Shown here: piece by piece, positions 1 through 7,469 of the stretch
How positions within the stretch are numbered: position 1 is the stretch's first letter
Layout: each line of letters opens with the position of its first letter
The notes under the pieces: model-generated
What the model was told of the DNA's origin: nothing
Database searches by the model: none
The model's input: only the letters and a program-made list of their open reading frames with translations
From: Metellina segmentata
Taxonomy: Eukaryota > Arthropoda > Arachnida > Araneae > Tetragnathidae
Direction: 5' to 3'
Assembly: GCA_947359465.1 (NCBI GenBank)
Contig: OX375872.1
Span: 128,189,337 to 128,253,336, forward strand
DNA: 64,000 bases
Made by a program: the position numbers and the translations under genes

Positions 1-1115
1 CGTTCCTATGCCGAAACAATTTGGTTTCTATTTTCTTCATAATCGAAAACGCGTACGATCGTACTTGACGATATGGTATACTACGTGATCTCTTCATAAA
101 CTTGGGTTTCGAGAACACCTACCGATATTTATCCAACAATTTCTATCTTTTAGACAATTCCAGGTACGAATCGGCTCTACCCTCTCTGACTCTTTTGTCC
201 AGGAGAAAGGCGTACCTCAGGGTAGCGTACGTAGTGTGACATTGTTTGCGATCAAGATCAATAATATACTATCTGAATAACCACCATCTTTTCAAGGATA
301 TCTGTACATGGATGACCGCACTAGATATTGCCAAGGAAAGAACATGCGGTTCATTGAACGACAATTACAGTCAACTATAACTCGTCTGATGAGGTGGTAT
401 ATTGAAAATGGGGGGATTCAGCTTCTCTGTAGAAAAAACATACTGCTTGCACTTTTACCGACTTTGAGGCTTGCATCCTGATCCAGAAATTCTTCTGGGT
501 TACATCAGGATAGCAGTTGTAGATTGCGTAAGATTTCTCGGAGTTCTTTTTGACCCAAAACTTACCTTCCTTCTTCACGTCGAGCAATTACGTACATCGA
601 GCCTGAAAAAGCTGAACCTCTTAAAAGTGCTCTCAAACACGTCTTGGGGTGCAGAACGATTGTCCACGCTTTGCATTTATAGATCCATCATTCCATCAAA
701 GATGGACTACGCGTGTGCAGCCCATGGATTCGTTCGTCCATCAGTTTTTGCGAAAGCTTGACCCAGTAGATCACGGATATGCTCGGGTGTCTTTCGCACG
801 TCACCCATCAAAAGCCTTTATGTTACATGTATCGAACCACCATTGAATTCCAATCGTATGAAATTGTCGCTTCAATTTTACTTCCAAATCATGTGTCATT
901 CCTATCATTCATTAAAAAATTTACTCCATGAAAATTCACTTGATCGCCTATTCAGAAATCGCCCATCCTGTATCCCATCTTTCAGCTTACGGATGCGGCA
1001 TGCCTTGAGTGGTATACCTCTCTATACCATCGAAGTTGCCAAACGTCCCTTTTTTTTCCACTCCACCTTGGGAAACAAGAAATTTAAAATACTTGAATAT
1101 ATTTCTTGGTTTTAA
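1..1115 (+). pseudogene. LINE reverse transcriptase fragment (I/Jockey-like, 5' part cut by window edge)
   Basis: In one + frame the translation shows the RT motif GVPQGS near 209-226 and a YMDD catalytic box at 305-316, with a stop codon between them. Further frames give the thumb region, with FLGVLFDPKLTF near 520-570 and DYACAAHG near 705-725. This order is typical of non-LTR retrotransposon reverse transcriptase, which copies element RNA at the target site. Several frameshifts and stops show the copy is dead. The linker after RT runs to about 1115, and the RNase H part resumes at about 4460 beyond a Copia insertion, so this is probably the left half of one LINE copy. The clade (I or Jockey-like with RNase H) is inferred. 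Confidence 0.75.
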
Positions 1116-1253
1116 TAAATTAAACACAAATGATTTTTGTTTGGTGTAGGTTTTTGCATAATAAGAAAATCTCTTTTAGATAGGATGTTTCTTGGTGCAT
1201 AAAGCTATGATTGACGATTATGAATTCGAAGTTCTGAACAGGTCATTAGCCCT
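1116..1253. repeat. Junction with a 45-bp Copia LTR scrap and a shared flank
   Basis: Bases 1139-1183 match the internal end of the Copia LTR (compare 4182 onward). Bases 1180-1253 match sequence beside the other Copia LTR at about 58785-58845, including GAATTCGAAGTT and GGTCATTAGCCC. No gene is visible. Confidence 0.6.
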
Positions 1254-1413
1254 GTTTGGTGTAGGTTTTATGCAAAAGAAACACTCTTTAAAATAAAACC
1301 TATCACTTTATTTACAAGAAGGCACAACCCGACTGGGGTTTTCACCAGAAGAACATATCAGTTATAGATCAAACTGTCTAAATCAGAAATACAAAATTAG
1401 AGAAAATCACATC
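1254..1413 (-). repeat. Copia 3' LTR, truncated
   Basis: The sequence starts TGTTTGGTGTAGG and follows the LTR at 4182-4410 through the block around CCCGACTGG. It then stops about 70 bp short, losing the end that should read GATCCAACA. It is the downstream LTR of a minus-strand Copia copy. Confidence 0.8.
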
Positions 1414-1470
1414 CCATTGTATTTTCATTATATCATTGTATTTTCATTATATCATTGTATTTTCATTACA
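1414..1470. repeat. 19-bp unit repeated three times at a deletion junction
   Basis: CATTGTATTTTCATTATAT recurs in tandem, the last copy diverging. The sequence directly to its right matches the second Copia copy near 61625, so the array sits where the RT and RNase H part of this copy is missing. Confidence 0.7.
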
Positions 1471-1540
1471 ATATTTTCTTGCATCATTTACAGATCTTAA
1501 ACTGACGCTAGAATTTGGTGGATAATAATATACATAAATT

Positions 1541-2244
1541 CTATTGCTCATTGCGTGTGGGAGATTTTTCTATTCTTTCCCACTCACTAATATTTAAGGC
1601 ACTTAAAATATCATGAGTATCAGCAGTTTGATTTTTTTCGATCTGATTTGAATCGTCATCGGAAGTTGTTTTATAAAAATCCGCATTTAAGTCAAATCTA
1701 GCATAATAAAAACATTTATCTTTACCGAACAAAAACAATTTACCCCTTTCTTAGTTTCATCAATTCGGACATGAACCGTTTCAATAACTTTACGTTCCTT
1801 AGAGATAAAAATTTTATAACCTTTTGTTTTTGTCGCATAGCCCTCATAAATTCCAGGCTTTGCTCGCGGTTGAAACTTATTCCTGTGAATTTTAGGAATA
1901 TGTACGACAGCGAGAGATCCGAATATTTTTAAATATTTCACCGAGGGTTTATGATCACTCCATACTTCTATAGGAGTTAACCCATCTGTTAGTTTGTGAA
2001 CACACCGGTTTCTGATGTGCACAAATGCCATAGTGGCTTCCGCCCCAAAACGTGGTTGCAATCCACTGTCTTGGAGCATGGCACGTACTCCGTCCATGGC
2101 GGTCCTATTAAATTTTTCAGCGACCCCATTTTGTTCACTTGTGTACGTAGATGTACGCTCATGTTTAATTCCTAATTCACCGAGGAATTTCTCAATCTCT
2201 TTGTGCACGAAGTCGAGAGCATTATCAGGTCTCACACGCTTCAA
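1541..2244 (-). pseudogene. Copia integrase C-terminal half and linker (decayed)
   Basis: The 185-codon reading from 2244 down gives a Ty1/copia integrase core end: RPDNALDFVHKEIEKF, then SEQNGVAEKFNRT with the catalytic Glu of the DDE set, then the EVWSDHKPSVKYLKIFGSLA region and a GYATKTKGYKIF stretch. A frameshift near 1740 moves the reading to a second frame for the acidic linker (TTSDDDSNQIEKNQTADT) ending at 1541. Nothing of RT or RNase H follows before the LTR. The same domains recur at 61674-62417. Confidence 0.85.
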
Positions 2245-2283
2245 CTTGTTAATTTGTTTCCCTTTCTACTTTAGCCAAATAAG

Positions 2284-2469
2284 TCTTAATAACAAATGAG
2301 TACAAACGACTTACTACTAATATCCCACAAGGAGTTTATATGGATTTGTGGGGTCATTCTCCACTGAATTTTTTGGGTGGGGGAAAGTATTTTCTGTCAA
2401 TCATAGATGACTATTCGCGTAAAGTTGATGTTTACGTAACCAAAAGTAAAACTGAAGGTTTTAGCTCTT
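2284..2469 (+). pseudogene. Inverted piece of Copia integrase core
   Basis: On the + strand this reads YMDLWGHSPLNFLGGGKYF then IIDDYSRKVDVYV, the start of the Copia integrase core with its first catalytic Asp. The flanking Copia domains are all on the - strand. In the second Copia copy the same block (62450-62640) lies on the - strand with its neighbours, so here about 185 bp has flipped. Confidence 0.8.
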
Positions 2470-3308
2470 TTAAAGACACTAGTGGTTTAGCAATGTTGCA
2501 AACATCACAATTTTTGTCCTTAGCTTTTAGAATATAACTTTTCAATTCCTTTTCTGGAATATTGTTTCTACTGATATGCTGTATCAGGGGAACATTAACC
2601 TGACCAAATCTACGGTACACAATACTAATATTTAAAGATACATTAACGGATTATTTATATATTTTAGGATATCCACTCACTATATACAATCTATCAATTA
2701 AGGCTACAGTAACAAAAATAATTGTCATTTTTAGTACATACAATCATCTTATTCTCACCCCAAATAACTTTTATACGTGGAATATCTATATTCGAACCGC
2801 CTGTTAAGTTTCTACGCATATTAGGAGTATACAATACATTCTTCAGTATAATTTTTATATTACCTGAAATGTCTTTTACGATGTCTCCAACTCCAAAGAC
2901 TTTCGATGGATAATCTTGGTCTCCAACGAGAATAGACGTAGATGTGGTCAGCTTGAAGTTATAAAACCAGTCCCTTTGGTTACAGCAATACGAAATAGCA
3001 GCCGAATCGACGAGGAACTCCTCAAGATTTTTACTAGTTGAAGTGGTTGCAAGGGCAATGTCAGCAAAAAACGCACCGTTTTCATCTCTGGCTGACTTCT
3101 TGACTTGTCCATTCTTCTTGAAACATCGGCTTTCAGTATGTCCTGGATCGTGACAATACCCAAACGGCCCCACACAATAAGCTTCGTCATTTCTGCGTGA
3201 CTTTTTATCAGTGTCCAGCACACTTCCACTGCGTTCAGATTTATTGGTCGATTTCTTCTGTCCAGCATGTATTGCTCTATTCTTTGAAGCATAGGCGTTT
3301 CCAATCAC
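2470..3308 (-). pseudogene. Copia gag zinc knuckle, protease and pre-integrase region
   Basis: From 3308 down, a 204-codon frame holds a broken zinc knuckle (YCHDPGHTESRCF keeps C-X4-H-X4-C, but Phe stands where the first Cys is expected). A protease follows with VDSAA in place of the usual DSGA/DTGA, then YTPNMRRNLTG, typical of copia proteases. A short frame at 2432-2620 gives the pre-integrase motif RRFGQVNVPLIQHISRN and CDVC. Stops and frameshifts separate the parts. Confidence 0.8.
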
Positions 3309-4080
3309 TGCATCGATTTTTTCTTCATCTTTTCTTTTTAAATTAGTTCTTCCAGCTTCAGCAAGTAATTGTTTTGTAACATTGTTTACTGTAAACTCTG
3401 CATCCTCGAATCTGTATATATGTTGGACTAGGTTATCATATTCCGGAGGTAATCGTCGTATAAGCTGAAAGCATACAAGAGCTCTGGAATTACGAATACC
3501 GAATCTTTTATCTGTAGTTGCTTTTCAGCAAGTATAGATCAAACCACGGAAATTTTCTTTCTTACTGTAAATTCCACTCGTTTCTTTGGTTCAAAATTAC
3601 GAGGTGTTGTCCTCGTATCTTTCCCTTAAGGGACTGATCCCGGACCGTCGTCAGTAGCCCGTTGTGTTGCTATAGTACGACGTTAACTAAAATTACCTTA
3701 CCTTACCTTACCAATCGTTTCTTGCTCAGAGTCGAACCGCATGTCGAAAAATTCATCTAAGCCGGCCAATCTTGCTCTTGAAGTAGGTTCAAAGTGAAGT
3801 TCAACGTCTCCTATGCAGTCTTTCCGTCAGTATCTGCGATCAGTGTGTGAAATCGTCTTTCTAGACTTTGATAGATGGTTGTATATGCTCTTTGCTTTCT
3901 CCACAGAAACGAACGCTTTCCTTTTTCTGGTGCAATTTCTGGGCAAGGAAAACGATTTCCAGTTATAAATTCTCAGCACCCACGATCCAACAGCAAGACT
4001 CTAATGTCAGGCTTCCATGTGGTGTAGTTAAAGTCACTTAATTTCGGAAAACTAAACGATTCAGAAGTCGATTCTACCAT
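3309..4080 (-). pseudogene. Copia gag N-terminal region, interrupted by SINE1
   Basis: An ATG on the - strand at 4080 opens MVESTSESFSFPKLSDFNY then TTWKPDIRVLLLDRGC, the usual start of copia Gag (short leader, then a motif near N(Y/F)xxW). An in-frame stop follows, then more Gag-like sequence through FLWRKQRAYTTIYQSL. The region is split by a SINE1 fragment at 3587-3714. It would have made the capsid. The ATG lies about 90 bp inside the primer-binding site, as expected for a short leader. Confidence 0.7.
3587..3714 (+). mobile_element. SINE1 fragment (3' end) inserted in Copia gag
   Basis: This matches the last ~125 bp of SINE1 (see 56262-56597), with TTTCCCTTAAGGGACTGATC and a tail of TTACC repeats. 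TCGTTTCTT occurs on both sides (3578-3586 and 3715-3723), a 9-bp target duplication. The copy is 5'-truncated. Confidence 0.85.
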
Positions 4081-4166
4081 CTTGTAGCTAGAGCAGACAA
4101 CTTAATAAAATTTCGAAGCAAACTTAATTCAGTTTAAAAATTTAGATTAAACGTAGTTCGGTTGGG

Positions 4167-4181
4167 CTGGGTCCATAACCC
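4167..4181 (-). promoter_or_regulatory. Copia primer-binding site, complementary to initiator tRNA-Met anticodon arm
   Basis: Directly inside the 5' LTR the - strand reads GGGTTATGGACCCAG. Its complement CTGGGTCCATAACCC closely resembles the anticodon stem-loop of initiator tRNA-Met (CAT in the middle). Copia is known to prime with an internal half-tRNA from this molecule. The match is by eye from memory of the tRNA. Confidence 0.65.
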
Positions 4182-4410
4182 TGTTTGGTGTAGGTTTTTT
4201 GCATAGTAAGAAAATCTCCTTTAGATAAAAACCATATCACTTTATTTACAAAAAGGCTCAACCCGACTGGAGTTTTTACCAGAATAATACATCAGTTATA
4301 TATCAAACTGTATAAATCAGAAATACAAAATTAGAGAAAAACACACCCCATACTGCACATTTACCGATGCTCATTGAGAAAAATAGTCACTGATCCAACA
4401 ATTTTATTTA
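4182..4410 (-). repeat. Copia 5' LTR (229 bp)
   Basis: Read on the - strand it begins TGTTGGATCAG and ends ACCAAACA, the TG...CA form, and is followed by the primer site. Copies occur at 1254-1413 (truncated) and 58846-59061. No matching 5-bp target duplication is seen, consistent with later rearrangement. Confidence 0.85.
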
Positions 4411-5447
4411 TCGTCAACTTTTTAGCTCTCATCGAAATTTTTACAAACATTTTTTAGCATTCTATACAGACGGATCCAAATGTTCTGATTATGTTGGCTG
4501 CGTCATTGTTTCTAGGAACTCTACTTTAAGCTTTATTTTACCTTCTTTTATATCTCCATCTAATTTTTATTTTTCACGTCTTTTAAACTCCATCACTTCT
4601 TACATTTTATTATATTCATGACTGGGTAGATTTCAAATTATTTTATTGATTTTACTGGGTCAAATTTCATCTTCTGTCTGGCGCAGCTCGTCCACTATTG
4701 GACCTTGGGCCATAAAACCAAACCAACTAACCTTCTATTATATCAATTTTTACTGCTGAAATATTCGCAGTATACAAGGCATTAAAGCACATCGCTGGGC
4801 TCAAAAGGGGTCGATTTATCATTCATACAGACTCTAAAAGCGTCTTGGAGTACTTGTTATCGAACACTCCTCAACACTCTTATGCATTAGATGTGCTCAG
4901 TGCTCATCGTCAGCTTTCTCGACATGGTTTCGAAGTTTTGTGTTTGATTCCAGGACACGTCGGGATAGCTGGCAACGAACAAGCCGATGCTGCAGCTAAA
5001 AGTGCAACCTACTCTACTAAATATCGACATCCCTTACAACGATCTTAAATTAACTACCAAATACCTTGTTTTAAGCGATTGGCACCAGGATTAAAGTTTG
5101 CAAATTAATAACAAACTTCATGCTATCCAACAAATCATCTCCATCCGATCCTGCCTAACGATTCGTCGATTAGACGTGATTTTAACGCGCCTTCGAATCG
5201 GGCACACACGTTATACACACAGGCAAGGAGAGAGGGCCCTGTGTTTGGCGTATCTTTGACAGTTCACCACATTTTAATTGCATGCTCTGTGTTTAACTCT
5301 CATCGTAACAGATTTTTTGATTATTCAATTTTGAATTTGGATGATTTAGTAGGTGAAAATCCCCATTTAAATCGTTTTCCATTTTTAAATGCCATTGGCT
5401 TTTTACATGCGATATTAAATCTTACCATCATACTTTTAAATACATAA
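4411..5447 (+). pseudogene. LINE RNase H and C-terminal domain
   Basis: The RNase H domain begins with YTDGSK near 4466-4483. It is broken by a 175-bp insertion and resumes with AEIFAVYKALKHI and then HTDSKSVLEYL near 4830. It ends with PGHVGIAGNEQADAAAKSAT (about 4951-5010), the usual RNase H end in I-type LINEs. After a frameshift, RLRIGHTRYTH and HHILIACSVFNSHRN match the C-terminal tail found after RNase H in these LINEs. RNase H would remove the RNA strand during second-strand synthesis. This continues the LINE at 1-1115. Confidence 0.85.
4555..4729 (+). mobile_element. 175-bp 5'-truncated LINE-tail insertion with 15-bp target duplication
   Basis: This piece ends with the stem-loop tail (CTGGCGCAGCTCGTCC...GGACCTTGGGCCATAAAACC) seen at other LINE and SINE2 ends. 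It splits the RNase H reading frame. ACCTTCTTTTATATC at 4540-4554 and ACCTTCTATTATATC at 4730-4744 form a 15-bp duplication with one mismatch. Confidence 0.85.
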
Positions 5448-5715
5448 CTCTTACTCTTATTATTTTGCATCATATTTTTCTTAATTTATCTTCCATATGT
5501 GTTGATCAACATATTTTAACTACATTTAAATCTCATATCATTGACTTTTTTCAAAATATTTTATCATAAAAAAAAATAAAAAAAACTTTGCGCTGGAATC
5601 TTTCCCATTGATTTTTAATGTTTTTACATCTGGCATGATTTTATTATTCTATACGGCGTTTGGCGCAGCTTGTCCATTTCTGGACCTTGCTCCATAAAAA
5701 CTAAATCAACCAACC
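5448..5715 (+). repeat. LINE 3' UTR and stem-loop tail
   Basis: AT-rich 3' sequence ends with TTTGGCGCAGCTTGTCC, a short spacer, GGACCTTGCTCCATAAAAA and CAACCAACC. In other copies the segments GGCGCA and TGCGCC pair to make a hairpin. The tail recurs at 4680, 22945, 23672, 24272, 24993 and 31350, and in SINE2. Confidence 0.8.
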
Positions 5716-5905
5716 ATAAAGCATGTTTTGAGAAAAAAATTTATTGCTCCAGATTCTGTTGGTGTGAAGCGGCTTTAAGGGCACTAACAGAATCTGGATC
5801 AATCCGAATCCGATTGAATCGGGCACTTTAAAGCCGAACGCTCCGGATTCCAGCAGCGTGAAAGATTTTCTGACAAACTAGCTATTTCGCATGGTTGCTT
5901 GGTTG
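5716..5905. repeat. Hairpin-containing block beside the Gypsy/SINE2 nest
   Basis: GATTCTGTTGGTG at 5752 is followed by CACTAACAGAATC about 30 bp on, an imperfect hairpin. A related block lies at about 12843-12960 on the far side of the Gypsy insertion. No coding signal is seen. Bases 5906-5910 (GTTGT) are the left copy of the Gypsy target duplication. Confidence 0.5.
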
Positions 5906-5910
5906 GTTGT

Positions 5911-6353
5911 AGTAGTGGTCCGAGGCCGATGGTTGTTGATGAACTCCGTCGTGAAAGTTTAGTAAAAACCTCAAAAGACACAGAGTCAAAATTCTATATT
6001 TGGAGTATATTTTACTAAATTTAATCGATCGTCACGTAAGTTACATGTAGTATAAAGTAGCAATTACATTTGGATAGGCTTTCAAAATTGTAACTTTCCT
6101 CCCACCGGCTGTATAAAATCTTTACTTGATCTCCTGCTCTAAAGATGGATTTTATCTTTTACTTGTCTCGGTAGCTATTTATTGCTCTGACTTTTTTAAT
6201 TGGCTTTTGCCGCACTTCCTCGGCTTGAAATCTTGTGGACGTTTCTTTTAATTGAAAAAGCTTTGTTCTTAGGTTGCCAGTTTGGCGTTTTCTATGTAGG
6301 GTTGCCAACTTGGCGTTTCACTTCTTGTAAGATGCGAGATGGCGAACCTTACA
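5911..6353 (-). repeat. Gypsy 3' LTR
   Basis: On the - strand it starts TGTAAGGTTCGCC and ends GGACCACTACT. It differs from 11911-12353 only at 6080 (T versus A) and 6335 (C versus T, in a CpG). An internal near-duplicate (GTTGCCAGTTTGGCG and GTTGCCAACTTGGCG) lies at 6273-6320. The ending is not the canonical CA. Confidence 0.95.
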
Positions 6354-6644
6354 TGTCCCTCCGGTTAAGCACATCCATCACTTAAGTCATAAGTGATGAT
6401 GCTGCTGCCAATCGCCATCTAGAATCATAACTAAAAGTCATAATTAATTAGCTGGTCTTCATTACGATATCTAGTCCTTCGAGAGAAGCGTGAGAGCTCA
6501 AAAAAAATATCTACACTAACATTCATGAACTCCCACATAAAATACATAATACAAGTCACAAGAACGTTATCAAAATTATCTAAATCAGATTACAGTTTTG
6601 AGAAGAAAAAAAATATATACATATTTATATGAACTGAATAAAAA
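6354..6644 (-). promoter_or_regulatory. Gypsy 3' untranslated segment and polypurine tract
   Basis: Next to the LTR the - strand reads CCGGAGGGACA, a purine-rich stretch in the place of the plus-strand primer. The remaining ~280 bp up to the RNase H stop at 6645 is AT-rich and I see no frame in it. Confidence 0.65.
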
Positions 6645-7469
6645 CTAGGGTTCATCAATTTTGATGCGCGATAAGGCATCTGCATTGCCATGCTTACTAC
6701 CCTTTCTGTACAATATATTCATGTTATATCTTTGCAATGCCAAAGCCCAACGTGCAAGTTTTGCACCCTGTGGCATTCCCTGGGTCAAATAAGTAAGGGG
6801 GTTATGATCGGAGACAATTTGGACTTGTGCTCCAAATATCCAAGTGTCAAATTTTTTCAACGCACTTAGAACAGCATACGCCTCCCGTTCGATAGTGGCC
6901 CAACGAGTTTGGCATGGGGTGAGTTTTCTACTGTAAAAGGCGATAGGACGTTCTTTTCCGTCTTCGTCTTGCTGAGCTAGACACGCTCCAATCGCTGTTG
7001 CAGAAGCATCGGTGTACAACTGGTATGGCTGATCTAACACTGGAGTATATAAGAATGGAATTTCCGTCAGCCTTTGCTTCAATTGTTGGAAGCTTGCTTC
7101 CTCTTCATCACTCCAAGGTATTTTGTTGGGCACCCTTTTCTTTGTTAAGTTTGTTAAGGGTAAAACCAAGGACGAGAAATCCTGAATGTACTCCCGATAG
7201 TAGCTTGCCAGACCAATTATGCCTCTTAACTCTTTCTTAGTAGTTGGACGTGCTAAGTTCTGCATGGCTTCGATTTTCTGGGGATCTGGTGCATGTCTTC
7301 CGGAACCTACAATGTGTCCCAGGAACCTCACTTGTTTTTTACCGAACTCGCACTTTTTAAGATTGACTGTTAATCCAACGGTCTGTAGAGTTCTCAGCAC
7401 GTCTCTGATGTGACGCAAGTGATTCTCCCACGAGCTGGAAAAAAATGGCCAGATCGTCGATATACGCAC
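6645..7469 (-). CDS. Gypsy pol, end of reverse transcriptase and RNase H
   Basis: The 274-codon frame contains the RT thumb and connection (FLGHIVG near residues 49-55, GIIGLASYYREYI near 83-95). An RNase H follows with Asp in YTDASA (154), Glu in TIEREAYAV (194 or 196) and Asp in VSDHNPLTYL (221). It ends with GNADALSR, the usual RNase H end in gypsy elements. Pol stops here, so nothing encodes an integrase downstream. The true reading joins the upstream pol frame across a run of seven A (plus strand 7439-7445); the ATG of this frame is not a real start. RNase H degrades template RNA during reverse transcription in the virus-like particle. Confidence 0.92.
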   Translation of the reverse strand: MRISTIWPFFSSSWENHLRHIRDVLRTLQTVGLTVNLKKCEFGKKQVRFLGHIVGSGRHAPDPQKIEAMQNLARPTTKKELRGIIGLASYYREYIQDFSSLVLPLTNLTKKRVPNKIPWSDEEEASFQQLKQRLTEIPFLYTPVLDQPYQLYTDASATAIGACLAQQDEDGKERPIAFYSRKLTPCQTRWATIEREAYAVLSALKKFDTWIFGAQVQIVSDHNPLTYLTQGMPQGAKLARWALALQRYNMNILYRKGSKHGNADALSRIKIDEP

